A DNA stretch of 64,000 nt, taken from positions 818,547 to 882,546 of the forward strand of contig SPIB01000001.1 in assembly GCA_004535785.1 (NCBI GenBank), written 5' to 3'. Below, piece by piece: positions 9,882 to 18,451 of this stretch; the stretch's first letter is position 1, and every line of letters starts with the position of its first letter. The translations under genes and the position numbers were made by a program. The DNA is from Gammaproteobacteria bacterium LSUCC0112. GTDB taxonomy: Bacteria; Pseudomonadota; Gammaproteobacteria; Pseudomonadales; Pseudohongiellaceae. The notes beneath the pieces were generated by a model that ran no database searches, was not told the DNA's origin, and worked only from the letters and a program-made list of their open reading frames with translations.

Positions 9882-10148
9882 ATGCGCTACACAACCCGAA
9901 TCAAACCCATCAACCACCTCAAGGCCAATGCCGCGGAAGTTCTGTCCAATCTGGCTGAACAACCCGAATATCATGTTGTCACTCAGAACGGTCAAGCCAA
10001 AGCGGTTCTGCAGGACATAAGGTCGTTTGAGCAGACGCAGGAAACACTTGCGATGTTAAAGCTCCTGGCGCGGGACTATCAGGATATAGAAGCTGGCAAA
10101 ACCATGCCTGCCGATGAATTTATTGCCCGCTTGCGCACTGCGCAGTAA
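9882..10148 (+). CDS. Phd/YefM-type antitoxin
   Basis: An 88-residue antitoxin of the Phd/YefM fold. The N-terminal IKPINHLKANAAEVLSNLAE segment is the DNA-binding dimer, and VVTQNGQAKAVLQD is the hallmark strand-turn of the family. The C-terminal part should wrap the toxin. Antitoxins with this sequence type normally pair with a RelE/ParE toxin encoded directly downstream. Here the toxin frame starting 20 nt later is a relic, so this antitoxin appears to be orphaned. It may still bind its own promoter region (9746-9881) or neutralise a toxin encoded elsewhere. Confidence 0.85.
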   Translation: MRYTTRIKPINHLKANAAEVLSNLAEQPEYHVVTQNGQAKAVLQDIRSFEQTQETLAMLKLLARDYQDIEAGKTMPADEFIARLRTAQ

Positions 10149-10168
10149 GTAGTGAATCGAGCCAGACC

Positions 10169-10440
10169 ATGTCAGACTACCCAATCCGATTTGCTGTGCT
10201 GTTAACCCAAGGTGCTGCTCGCGGCTTTGAGGGTATTTATCGTTACATCTCCGACACTGACAGCGCGGCACATTTCCGCGAGATCTGATTCAGCTGGGCA
10301 TAAAGGAGTACCGGCAGGTCCTCTTTAAACCCTAACGAGTCATCTATCGAATAATGGGTAATCAAGTATTTATCTATCTGATTGTTGATGGTCGCCGTGA
10401 TATGCAGTCAAACCTGGCGCACAGGCTGCTGGGCGACTGA
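10169..10440 (+). pseudogene. RelE/ParE-type toxin relic with internal deletion and a stop codon
   Basis: The first frame from the ATG at 10169 gives the start of a RelE/ParE toxin (GIYRYISDTDSAAHF) and stops at 10286-10288. The C-terminal half follows in another frame from 10282: LGIKEYRQVLFKP, then an in-frame TAA at 10333-10335 where the family has a tyrosine, then RVIYRIMGNQVFIYLI and GRRDMQS to the TGA at 10438-10440. Compared with the usual length of about 95-100 residues, roughly 28-30 codons of the middle are missing. The toxin cannot be functional, which fits the intact antitoxin being left alone. Confidence 0.8.
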
Positions 10441-10714
10441 CACCAGAAAAGAACAGAAACTATTTAAAGGCCTTACAGAACTCATTTACGCCACTTGAAT
10501 TCGGACGGTCATCATCATAAATAGAACACAAACCAACTCGCCTGTCAGCCGCAAGGCCCACTGCCAAAACCCGGGATCATTTAAGCAGCTTCTAATGTCC
10601 GGCCTGGCATGTGGTTTTGTGGTCTAGCTTTCAATGTGTTCTCCGTCCGCCGCATCGTCTTTTGCTAATTCATTGTCAGAAAATACGGTTATCCAACTTC
10701 AGGCCGCACCCTAG

Positions 10715-11569
10715 CAAGGAGAGAGTGATGCTGTTGTTTTACACGGCAACAACACACTGCTGACTTGGGGAGACATGGATAGCAAAATGAATGTCGCATC
10801 GGTGCGAAAAGCCATTGTCAGTGCACTTTTTGGTATCGCGGCAGACAAAGGTCTGGTTAATCTGGACGCCTCGCTTGGTGAGCTCGGTATTGATGACCTT
10901 ACAACGCCACTGAACAGCCTCGAAAAAACAGTGACTGTCATGGACTTGTTAAAGTACAGATGCGGTATTCATCTGCCAACGCAGCGTGGAAGTCCGGGCA
11001 TGATCGAGCGCAAACCCGTACGCGGCTGTTTTGGTCCAGGCGAAATTTTTATTACAACAATTGGGACTTCAATGTGCTCGGCACTGTGTTTGAAGTGCAG
11101 ACCGGTATAACGCTGGAAGACGCTTTTTCCGCGTGGATTACCGGCACCACGGGTATGGAGGATTTTGTGACGGAGGACGTGCGCTATCAGGTGGATGAGG
11201 TTTCCGGTCACCCGATGTATCGGTTTTATATGTCAGCGCGGGATATGGCGCGCTTTGGCATGCTTTACAGCAATGAAGGGCTCTGGCAAGGTCAGCAGAT
11301 TATCACCTCGCAATGGGTGGCAGTAAGCTTCGAAAAGTACTCTGAAGTTCCCTATTCATCACGATCAGATGGACACGGTCTGTTGTGGTGGATCAACTCT
11401 GCTGAGCTTTTTTATGGCGGCGGGGTCGGGTGGTCAATCTATACTGATCAGACCGGATATTGAACTGATCATGGTCAGCCTGAACAACACAGGTATCAAC
11501 GTCAATAATCAGACTGTTCACAACCCATTGGCAAAAGTCGCACCTTTTGATGAGACATGGCAGCGCTGA
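10715..11569 (+). pseudogene. Serine hydrolase (beta-lactamase fold) pseudogene with two frameshifts
   Basis: Three frames together form a class C beta-lactamase-like hydrolase: the first with the nucleophile motif SVRK and MDLLKYRCGIHLP, the second from about 11050 with FYYNNWDFNVLGTVFE and ARDMARFGMLY, the third from about 11405 with AAGSGGQSILIRPDIELIMV. Both shifts fall in T-rich runs, near 11046 and at the T6 run near 11408. A TAG at 10712-10714 bounds it upstream, and no proper start or signal peptide is seen, so the 5' end is also missing. An intact relative of the same fold lies at 60179-61618. Confidence 0.8.
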
Positions 11570-11615
11570 GAAATTATGCTGGCAGAGCTGAATCAACAAT
11601 AAGCCGGGGCGCCGG

Positions 11616-12668
11616 TCAGCGTATCGTATTGTCGAGAAAACCGAGATATTGCCCACGGGTCTGCACGCGGTCGTCGAGTTGCAGATAATACCCCTGATAC
11701 CAGATATTGGCGGGCTTGAAGAATACGCCTGCCGCGGTGCCCGTCATTAGGAGCGTGCCTTTCGTAATCTGTTCCTCTGTTATCAACGGCACCGACGTAT
11801 CCTCTCGATGAAACAGCGTGGTAGAAAGAGAGAACGTTTGGTCGATAATCTGATCTATCTTCAGGATCATTTCTCCCGCCGTAAAGCGTTGTTTCAGCTG
11901 TCCATTCACAGCCAGCTCAATCACAATTTGCTCATAGAAATCGGGGTCGCGCGGGATCACAAAAAGGTAACCGGTGGGTAAAAATGTGTCCTTGCCCTTG
12001 CCGTCAGCAAACCCCGTGGTGCCCATCGGCTGCCATAGATTTAATTGTTTAACCAATGTCAGGCGATCGGTGAAGTCATTGCAGATCAAAAGGCCAAAAG
12101 TGGTCTCGCGGCTTTCAGGCGTAATATCGCTTAGCGGCACCATACACAGCTCTGCTTCGAAATCGAGTCGTGTGACAAAGTCTACAGGCGCATTCCAATT
12201 GCTCGGACGCGCTAACTTTGGAAACAGGAAGGGTGGATCGTCCAGATAGACTTCCTGAGCATGTTCCGCGTAATTGGCGCCGACAGCAACAGATGGGTAA
12301 TGGTATTCGAGTGGCATCCCGAGCCTGTCCAGCGGCAAACGAACAGTTTCTGCCTGGGTATTGCCAATCACATCGTAGCCTTGGGTGTTATAAAAACTGA
12401 TCAGATCAGCGGTCTGTTCTGCGCCATAAATCTGCGACAAATCGATCGCAGTGACCGCATCCTGATGGTGGTCGGTCACCAGGCACAGGCGGCCACCAGA
12501 ACGCGCAAACGTCAGAGCGCTTTGTCGACCGGCGATCACTGGCAGTTCGTTGGCGTCTAGCACTTCGTTAAACACCGGCCTGGAAACTTGATGGGCAAAC
12601 AGCACGATTCCCACCACCAGCGTCAGGATCGTTGCCCCAGCAACGGACAAGAAAATTTTCACTGCCAC
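11616..12668 (-). CDS. Membrane-anchored fumarylacetoacetate hydrolase family protein
   Basis: A 350-residue protein with one N-terminal membrane helix (residues 5-27) and a fumarylacetoacetase-fold domain. The family cleaves or rearranges beta-diketo acids using a divalent metal. GANYAEHAQEV and KLARPSNW match the start of the FAH core, and DFEAELCMV carries acidic metal ligands. The later TGTAAGVFF stretch fits the family glycine-rich loop. The membrane anchor is unusual for this mostly cytoplasmic family and would place the domain in the periplasm. It is divergent from a TetR relic on the other strand, so its regulator may have been lost. Substrate unknown. Confidence 0.75.
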   Translation of the reverse strand: MAVKIFLSVAGATILTLVVGIVLFAHQVSRPVFNEVLDANELPVIAGRQSALTFARSGGRLCLVTDHHQDAVTAIDLSQIYGAEQTADLISFYNTQGYDVIGNTQAETVRLPLDRLGMPLEYHYPSVAVGANYAEHAQEVYLDDPPFLFPKLARPSNWNAPVDFVTRLDFEAELCMVPLSDITPESRETTFGLLICNDFTDRLTLVKQLNLWQPMGTTGFADGKGKDTFLPTGYLFVIPRDPDFYEQIVIELAVNGQLKQRFTAGEMILKIDQIIDQTFSLSTTLFHREDTSVPLITEEQITKGTLLMTGTAAGVFFKPANIWYQGYYLQLDDRVQTRGQYLGFLDNTIR

Positions 12669-12705
12669 CTCGTTTAGGTTTTAAAAAATATCAATCAGGC
12701 TCTTC

Positions 12706-12966
12706 AATCATCCAGCAGTAGAGCAAGAGCTGGTTCGGTACTTAAAAAATGATATACAACGAGGTATCGATCAAGGCGTCTTTAACGTTGAACTTGACAC
12801 GCTGCTGGTACGCCAGTTGATTGCCCTCATTTGGACTGCAATACTGCCCACCGAGGAAGAACAGGATTACGTTACCCAGAAAACGTGTGTCGCAATTTTG
12901 CGGCTGCTGGGGCCAGTCCGATGGCTATATAATCAAAAAAGAGCCCTCAGTTTCCGATATCGCTGA
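12706..12966 (+). pseudogene. C-terminal relic of a TetR-family regulator
   Basis: The frame from 12706 to the TGA at 12964-12966 reads as the ligand-binding half of a TetR/AcrR regulator (LVRYLKNDIQRGIDQGVFN, then LIALIWTAILP and a terminal helix). There is no start codon and no DNA-binding domain, and a TAA lies upstream in frame. It sits just upstream of the divergent FAH gene, the typical place for its repressor. Its 3' end overlaps the 3' end of the opposite 2TM gene. Confidence 0.65.
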
Positions 12967-13750
12967 CCAACATCTTGGCAGCGTTCACAGACTGGCGATT
13001 GAGTTTGACGCGCAACTGCCCACGACTCGTGCCGGGCAGATTGCTAAGAGCGCCCATGGTCTTGCCCTGCAACACCAGATCAGCGCTCCACAACCTCTGA
13101 TCAATACGCACTGAGGTCAGCTTGTCGAGCGGGATCTCCAGCGTTTTGACGGCAGACTTGACCAGCCCCATGATGGCGTCGATGGTCTGGTATTCCACGA
13201 TCAGTTTGTGATCTTCCAGCCTGATCATGCCGGAGGTTTCAGTCATGCCCATGGCATCACTGGTGGTGAACAGTACCTGCTCCGCGCCGCCCTCGCTGCT
13301 CTGGTAGCCCAAGTCCATCATGTTGCGGGTACGCTGCGTGGCCATCTCCACAAACTGGGGGGCATAACGCAGCCCGGCGTAGTGGCCCAACACAAACAAG
13401 CCCCAGCCAAACACGACATACATGGCCCAGAAGGTATCCGATCCGCTGAGCAGGTTGATGGAAACCAATAAGATATTGACGGCGGCAAACGCCAGCACAT
13501 GCGCCTTGAATCGCAGCCACAGACTCCGTTCTTTGTCCCGTGTTTGCTGCTCTTCCTGCAGCATGTAAACCGCACGGTCGACTTGCTCGGGGCTGACACC
13601 CACATCTTTGGCAATGGTGACCAGTTCATCATAGTTCAGCAGTGCATCGCCGCTACGGCGACTCTCTTCCTGCAAGCTGAGGCGAATAATGTCGGCCACT
13701 TCTTCACTGCTGTAACGTCGATTCGGGTCAGGTTTTTGAGACTGGGTCAT
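12947..13750 (-). CDS. 2TM-domain membrane protein
   Basis: A 267-residue protein. Residues 1-70 are a charged helical region (YSSEEVADIIRLSLQEES, then NYDELVTIAKDVGVSPEQVD). Residues 80-130 hold two close membrane helices with charged FKAHVLAFAAVN entry, the pattern of the 2TM domain. Residues 150-267 form a beta-rich cytoplasmic domain resembling a PH-like fold. The domain is widespread in regulators and small membrane proteins, but the function of this version is unknown. It stands alone, with a stem-loop between it and the yceI-like gene upstream. Confidence 0.65.
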   Translation of the reverse strand: MTQSQKPDPNRRYSSEEVADIIRLSLQEESRRSGDALLNYDELVTIAKDVGVSPEQVDRAVYMLQEEQQTRDKERSLWLRFKAHVLAFAAVNILLVSINLLSGSDTFWAMYVVFGWGLFVLGHYAGLRYAPQFVEMATQRTRNMMDLGYQSSEGGAEQVLFTTSDAMGMTETSGMIRLEDHKLIVEYQTIDAIMGLVKSAVKTLEIPLDKLTSVRIDQRLWSADLVLQGKTMGALSNLPGTSRGQLRVKLNRQSVNAAKMLVSDIGN

Positions 13751-13910
13751 ATCGGCATCCTTGTTTAGATTCTTTCCCCCTGATTATGCAAATATTTTGC
13801 CAATCCTGATAAAACAGCTGGAGCCCTTGTGCTATCTGGGTTTGTGTTTGCCACACCACGGCGGGATGAACCGTCAAGTTGGCGTGAATTGTTAACAGAT
13901 GGTGAAATCA

Positions 13911-13949
13911 GCTATGCCAGCCGCTGATGCAGACGGCGGCTGGCATAGC
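13911..13949. terminator. Strong stem-loop between two minus-strand genes
   Basis: A perfect 14-bp inverted repeat (13911-13924 with 13936-13949, arm GCTATGCCAGCCGC) encloses an 11-nt loop just downstream of the yceI-like gene stop at 13958. There is no U run, so it may terminate with help or stabilise the 3' end of the transcript. Confidence 0.55.
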
Positions 13950-13957
13950 CGTTGTTG

Positions 13958-14527
13958 TTATTGTGAATACACATTCACTTCAATGCGAATCTCGTTGGGC
14001 AGCGCCACGGTATCTGACCACCAACCGGTACCGACATCAAAATCCAGACGATTGACTGTCACTTCGCTGGTCAGGTTAAAGCGCGGACGTCCGTCTTGCA
14101 TTTCCATACCCAAGGTAAAGGGAAAGCTGATCGGGTGGGTTTTGTCGCGAATAGTCAGTTGGCCATCTGCCACAAACGCACTGCCCGATTCGAGGCGGCA
14201 CTGATTGGCCTGAAAGGAGGCCGTCGGGAACGCTGCTGCATTAAACATATCCACATCCAGCAGGTATTCCTTCACTTCAGAGGTGTCGACATAGATTTCG
14301 GCAATAGGGATGCTGACATTGATGGCACAGGCGCCCGGGTTGGCCGCGTCTATGTCGAACGTTGCCTCGACATTTCTGAATTCGCCCTGTCCGGGCACAT
14401 CTTCGTAGGCGTAATGGAATATCACGCTGGACTCGCCGGCTGAAAGTGTCCACGTGGCGGCTTGCGCCGAAACGCTGACAAATGCGGCAAGTGAAAGCAG
14501 GCCTGTGAAAGAGCGCAGTGTTCGCAT
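13958..14527 (-). CDS. YceI-family periplasmic protein
   Basis: A 189-residue protein with a signal peptide (cleavage after AQAA, about residue 24) and a YceI lipocalin-like barrel. Family traits seen are the opening TWTLSAGESSVIF, the paired FPTASFQANQC strands and DGQLTIRDKTHPISFPF. YceI proteins bind isoprenoid-like lipids in the periplasm and are often linked to respiration or stress. The protein has two cysteines in the mature part. It is transcribed divergently from the sugar dehydrogenase gene at 14651, sharing a 120-bp intergenic region. Confidence 0.85.
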   Translation of the reverse strand: MRTLRSFTGLLSLAAFVSVSAQAATWTLSAGESSVIFHYAYEDVPGQGEFRNVEATFDIDAANPGACAINVSIPIAEIYVDTSEVKEYLLDVDMFNAAAFPTASFQANQCRLESGSAFVADGQLTIRDKTHPISFPFTLGMEMQDGRPRFNLTSEVTVNRLDFDVGTGWWSDTVALPNEIRIEVNVYSQ

Positions 14528-14650
14528 GATAGGATGACTCCGAGTTTAAATTTGAGTATGGTATAGCGCTTGCTGTTGGTCGGCATTTTAATGTGTTTGC
14601 CCCGATACTACGAGTCGCTTGTTGTGGACATTGCATAGGAGAAGTTAGAG

Positions 14651-15805
14651 ATGATACGTCGTACTGTATTTATGCTTGCCGGCACCGGTTTATTGCTGGC
14701 AGCAACCGCTGTCAGCGCGCAGGAACGCACCTACACCGCAGCCCAGCATGACTATCGGGTTGTTCCTGTCGCTGAAGGCTTGGTACAACCATGGTCGATG
14801 ACCTGGTTGCCGAATGGCGACATGCTGGTCACCGAAAAGCCTGGTCGTCTGCGCATTATTCGTGATGGCAACCTGTTACCAGAGCCTGTTTCCGGCGTAC
14901 CTGAAGTGTTTTACCAGGGTCAGGGTGGCCTGTTTGAAGTACTGCCGCATCCGGATTTTGCCACCAATCAAACCATTTATCTGAGCTTTGCCAAGCCTGT
15001 TGGCGACAATTCAACCACGGCGATTGTTCGCGCGCGACTGGAAAACGGCAACCTCAGCGACGTCACTGAGATTTTTGCAGCCAATGCGAGTGGTCGCAGT
15101 CACTACGGCGGGAAATTGGTGTTTGATCAGGAAGGTCATCTGTTCCTGAGCCTGGGTGACCGCCAGGCCCCTTCAACGGGCGATCTTGCCGCTCATCCCG
15201 CGCAGGACCTGAGCAACCATCAAGGTGTTATCGTGCGCCTGAATGAAGATGGCACGGTGCCCAGTGGCAATCCCTTTGCAGGTCAGAGCGGCGCCATGCC
15301 GGAGATTTGGAGTTATGGGCACCGCAGCCCGCAGGGTCTGGCCATTCACCCGCAAACCGGTGATCTGTGGATGACCGAGCATGGCCCGCAGGGCGGCGAT
15401 GAGCTCAACCTTGTCAAACCGGGTGCCAACTACGGATGGCCCGTTGTTGGTTACGGTGTTAACTACGGCACCAGCTCACCGATTCATGAGCGCCAGACAA
15501 TGACAGGCATGGAGTCACCCACGCGTTTCTGGGTACCGTCAATTGCCGCGTCTGGGCTGTTCATCTACAGCGGAGACAAGTTTCCGCAGTGGCAGGGCGA
15601 CATTTTTGTCGGCGGGCTTGCCGGGCAGCTGATTTCCAGACTGGAGATGGGTGAAGACTTCCGCAGCGTTGTCCGTGAGGAAGAACTCCTTTACGGTATG
15701 GGCCGTATCCGTGACATCCGCGAAGGGCCTGATGGTTACATCTATGCCGCCATCGAAGATCGTCAGGGTGCACCGACCGCAATTGTACGGATGGAACCGT
15801 TGTAA
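14651..15805 (+). CDS. PQQ-dependent soluble aldose sugar dehydrogenase type protein
   Basis: A 384-residue protein with a signal peptide (cleavage near VSAQ, residue 24) and a six-bladed beta-propeller typical of the GDH/YliI family, which oxidises aldoses in the periplasm with PQQ. The family opening GLVQPWSMTWLPNGDMLVTEK is shown by WSMTWLPNGDMLVTEKPGRL. The catalytic-site region reads HYGGKLVFDQEGHLFLSLGD, and RSPQGLAIHP and TEHGPQGGDELN follow. The ATG has AGGAGAAG upstream. It ends in a strong hairpin. No PQQ synthesis genes are in the window, so the cofactor may be made elsewhere or imported. Confidence 0.85.
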   Translation: MIRRTVFMLAGTGLLLAATAVSAQERTYTAAQHDYRVVPVAEGLVQPWSMTWLPNGDMLVTEKPGRLRIIRDGNLLPEPVSGVPEVFYQGQGGLFEVLPHPDFATNQTIYLSFAKPVGDNSTTAIVRARLENGNLSDVTEIFAANASGRSHYGGKLVFDQEGHLFLSLGDRQAPSTGDLAAHPAQDLSNHQGVIVRLNEDGTVPSGNPFAGQSGAMPEIWSYGHRSPQGLAIHPQTGDLWMTEHGPQGGDELNLVKPGANYGWPVVGYGVNYGTSSPIHERQTMTGMESPTRFWVPSIAASGLFIYSGDKFPQWQGDIFVGGLAGQLISRLEMGEDFRSVVREEELLYGMGRIRDIREGPDGYIYAAIEDRQGAPTAIVRMEPL

Positions 15806-15813
15806 TCGTTGTG

Positions 15814-15842
15814 GCCAGGGTGAGCAATCGCCTCACCCTGGC
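15814..15842 (+). terminator. Stem-loop after the sugar dehydrogenase gene
   Basis: An 11-bp perfect stem (GCCAGGGTGAG at 15814-15824 with CTCACCCTGGC at 15832-15842) and a 7-nt loop follow the stop codon at once. The U tract is weak. It lies 18 bp before the ppk1-like repeat and, in an ancestral arrangement, could have served both convergent genes. Confidence 0.65.
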
Positions 15843-15860
15843 ATTCTGCATCCAACTCCT

Positions 15861-15906
15861 CTCACTCCAGCTCCAACTGCTGCGGCATAAAATGATTCTG
15901 TGTTGC
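15861..15906. repeat. Left direct repeat: relic of the ppk1 3' end
   Basis: On the minus strand this reads ATQNHFMPQQLELE and a stop, against ATQNQLIPQQLELE and a stop in the real ppk1. The nucleotide match with 36574-36619 is 41 of 46. The similarity ends sharply: upstream of ATQN the relic has unrelated sequence. Confidence 0.85.
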
Positions 15907-16225
15907 CTTCACTAAACTCGGGACGATTCTATATCTTCATTTCTTCATACTCTTAAAAACACAAGAGATGGCTCATGATGAAAACCAGCTTGATGTAAGC
16001 CATGCCAAACACTATCTGTGTCAGGACTTATCTCATGGCGGCCCTCAACTTAGTGGTCGGGTAATCAAGTACAAAACTTACACAGGGCTGACTAAAAGTA
16101 TTACCATTGACTCAATACAAAAACTTAAGAGGATTCACGCTTTTTTAATCGCGATACTTAAAATAATATTTTAGTTATCAAGATCTTATTAATAACCCGT
16201 GCTGATAAATTACCAGGAGTCCACT
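15907..16225. other. AT-rich gap without a convincing gene
   Basis: A 319-bp AT-rich stretch between the left repeat and the GAF-EAL gene. A 68-codon frame at 15968-16174 has no recognisable family and no clear ribosome-binding site. The 3' part probably holds the promoter of the next gene. Confidence 0.4.
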
Positions 16226-17443
16226 ATGAATAGTAATGGTAACACCCTGTCGAATTTAATTGATAAAGCTGGGAGCGTATCAAAATCGCCAGTAAACGAT
16301 TTCCTGGACCTCATGCTAAAAATACTTCGCAAACATCTGGGAATGGAGGTTGCATTTGTGTCCCGTGTAGCAAATGGTCGACGCGAAATGCGAGTTATTG
16401 ATACCGAGTTAGAGAGTCTCGCTTTACGGGCGGGGCATTCGGACGCGCTTGACGAAACATATTGTCAGTTGATAATCCAAGGAAAAATTCCTCAGTTAAT
16501 ACACAACGCGACTGACATGCCTGAGGTAGGCCATATAGCAGCTACCCACACACTGCCAGTAGGCGCTCTCATCAGTGTGCCCTTACTACTGGACGACGGC
16601 AGTGTCTATGGCACCTTGTGTTGCTTCAGCACCAAACCTGATGACTCCCTTTCATCGAGAGATCTGAATTTAGTCCAAGCGTTTGCTGAAGTTGCCAGAG
16701 AGCGCATCAGTGGAGAGACTAAAGAAAATGACACTGCAATGTTTTTAACACAGAGGCTGAACAGGCTTTTGGCCGATAGACTTTTTCATACGGTTTATCA
16801 GCCCATTGTGGATCTGGCACAGAGAAGATTAATTGGGTATGAAGCACTGACCCGCTTCGATATGGAGCCAATTCGTCCACCAGATAAGTGGTTTGCGGAA
16901 GCAAGGAGAATTGCTAAAGAAATTGATTTGGAAATAGCCTGCATAAACAGCGCTGTCCAGTTTATTCCTTTCCTGGGAGAGGACTGTTATCTTTCCATCA
17001 ACGCCTCTCCTGAAGTATTGGTAACTCAGGAATTTCACAAGATCATCGCTCTCGTCCAAAAGGATAAACTGGTAATTGAAATTACTGAACACGCCATCAT
17101 AGATAGTTACGAACATTTAACAGAGGTCATTAATATTCTGCGCGAACAGGGAATACGAATTGCTGTTGATGATGCAGGTGCGGGATACGCAAGTTTTAAA
17201 CATATCCTGGCACTGAAGCCAGATATCATAAAACTGGATATGAGTCTTGTGAGAAATATTGATACTGACTTTCATAAGAATGCATTGGCGCGTGGTTTGA
17301 TGTCATTTGCGACTGCAATAGGATGCCGGGTTATCGCGGAAGGCGTAGAAACCGAGGAAGAATTGGTTGCACTGAAAAACATTGGAGTTAACAAGGCCCA
17401 GGGTTACTTGCTTGGCAGCCCTCAAAAATATGTCCGCGATTAA
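16226..17443 (+). CDS. GAF-EAL c-di-GMP phosphodiesterase
   Basis: A 405-residue cytoplasmic protein from the ATG at 16226, chosen because CAGGAG lies about 8 nt upstream. Residues 20-165 form a GAF sensor domain (MEVAFVSRVANGRREMRVID, then a final LVQAFAEVARERI helix). Residues 180-400 form an EAL domain with EALTRF, the metal-binding EITEHAI, DDAGAGYASF, KLDMSLVRN and AEGVETEEEL motifs, so it should hydrolyse c-di-GMP. The GAF ligand is unknown. It is the first gene inside the putative island and stands alone, followed by IS relics. Confidence 0.88.
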   Translation: MNSNGNTLSNLIDKAGSVSKSPVNDFLDLMLKILRKHLGMEVAFVSRVANGRREMRVIDTELESLALRAGHSDALDETYCQLIIQGKIPQLIHNATDMPEVGHIAATHTLPVGALISVPLLLDDGSVYGTLCCFSTKPDDSLSSRDLNLVQAFAEVARERISGETKENDTAMFLTQRLNRLLADRLFHTVYQPIVDLAQRRLIGYEALTRFDMEPIRPPDKWFAEARRIAKEIDLEIACINSAVQFIPFLGEDCYLSINASPEVLVTQEFHKIIALVQKDKLVIEITEHAIIDSYEHLTEVINILREQGIRIAVDDAGAGYASFKHILALKPDIIKLDMSLVRNIDTDFHKNALARGLMSFATAIGCRVIAEGVETEEELVALKNIGVNKAQGYLLGSPQKYVRD

Positions 17444-17578
17444 CCCAACACGCCGCATGAACTCGACATGTCGAGGTGGTCGGGCAGTTTGGAAGACCAG
17501 CATAAGTGAACTTGAATTCTAATTGAAGCATCATAAAAGCCTTGTTATCAGGAGTGAAACAAAGGCAGAAGATCGCTC

Positions 17579-17806
17579 AGAAAACGCTCACGACTCTTCA
17601 AGGCCAAAGTGGCCATAGCCGGTCTCAATAGCGATAAGACTGTCAGGGAGTTAGCGCAGCAGCGACGATTACTTACCGCGTCCAGTCAAGGCAGGCTTGA
17701 GCAAAATTTTGATGTTGACAATCACCGCCGCCTGCCCGCCAAACTGGATAAGATGACTCCGGCGCAACAATATGACAATGCGCCGCCACTACCCATCGCC
17801 GCTTAA
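17579..17806 (+). mobile_element. Decayed IS3-family element (OrfA start and OrfB end fused by deletion)
   Basis: The frame gives FKAKVAIAGLNSDKTVRELA, the conserved helix-turn-helix start of IS3-group OrfA proteins (family pattern FKAKVALEAL.GEKT..ELA). The helix is then lost, and about 20 codons later the frame ends in KLDKMTPAQQYDNAPPLPIA, which resembles an IS3 OrfB C-terminus. The catalytic DDE region and recognisable terminal repeats are missing. It is an inactive scar. The rest of the 17444-17968 gap shows nothing I can identify. Confidence 0.6.
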
Positions 17807-17968
17807 TAAATGGGATGATTACCAAAGCGCGAGACTGGCACCGGCTCACTTCGCAAGAGCATTATCAAAAACGAATTGGTTCTCACCACACATCTTAATC
17901 AGACTCTGATTTAATACATATATTTACAAATTTTTTTCTCAAAATACTTTAAGTTCCATAGGATTAGT

Positions 17969-18388
17969 TTGGCTTCGTGTCGAAACACAAGTCAACATTT
18001 ACAGCCCACTCAAATGACGATAGCTGTTAATTCGATGAATAAACTAAACTCAACGGTAGACGTGAGCATTGGTGAAGAGTTCCTTAGTCTTCATCTGGTG
18101 ATGCTGTCCTTCAAATTTATATTGTTAGATATTTCAAAAGAACAATTTCAAGTTATCTGCAATGGCAACGATGGCAAGTTTATTGGCCTGGGTTTTTACT
18201 TAAAATTCCAATGTAATGACAATCGCCTGGAAATGCATGATAAAGTTTATCGAGCAAAGTGCTCGAATTGCCTCAGATTATCCGCTGATAAATATTTATT
18301 GAAGTTCGAATTTATTGATCTTGATGCCAATCAGTATCGCGAGATCAGAAAGACAGTACCCAGGATGGGCTTAACCTTACCCACTTAA
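17969..18388 (+). CDS. Small PilZ-like protein, possible c-di-GMP effector
   Basis: The frame codes for up to 139 residues. The middle and end resemble a PilZ barrel: LLDISKEQFQVIC matches the D-x-S part of the c-di-GMP motif, and FIDLDANQYREIRKTV matches the usual last strand and helix. The R-x-x-x-R motif is not visible and the glycine of DxSxxG is replaced by glutamine, so binding is uncertain. The start is uncertain: TTG at 17969 has AGGA 6 nt before it, while the ATGs at 18014 and 18035 have no ribosome-binding site. IS relics lie on both sides. It could serve as receiver for the c-di-GMP enzymes of the island. Confidence 0.5.
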   Translation: MASCRNTSQHLQPTQMTIAVNSMNKLNSTVDVSIGEEFLSLHLVMLSFKFILLDISKEQFQVICNGNDGKFIGLGFYLKFQCNDNRLEMHDKVYRAKCSNCLRLSADKYLLKFEFIDLDANQYREIRKTVPRMGLTLPT

Positions 18389-18451
18389 ATTAGAACCCGT
18401 AACGTGATGGGATTTGCAGTCAATACAAGATTAAGAAGATCTCAGTTAGCA

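Noticed and set aside
13911..13949. The long stem-loop as a possible mobile-element end or att site
   Set aside because: It occurs once as far as I could see and sits right after a stop codon, so a transcript-end role is more likely.
15968..16174. A 68-codon frame just inside the island
   Set aside because: No ribosome-binding site, no recognised family and a hydrophobic tail from AT-rich sequence. Kept as a gap.
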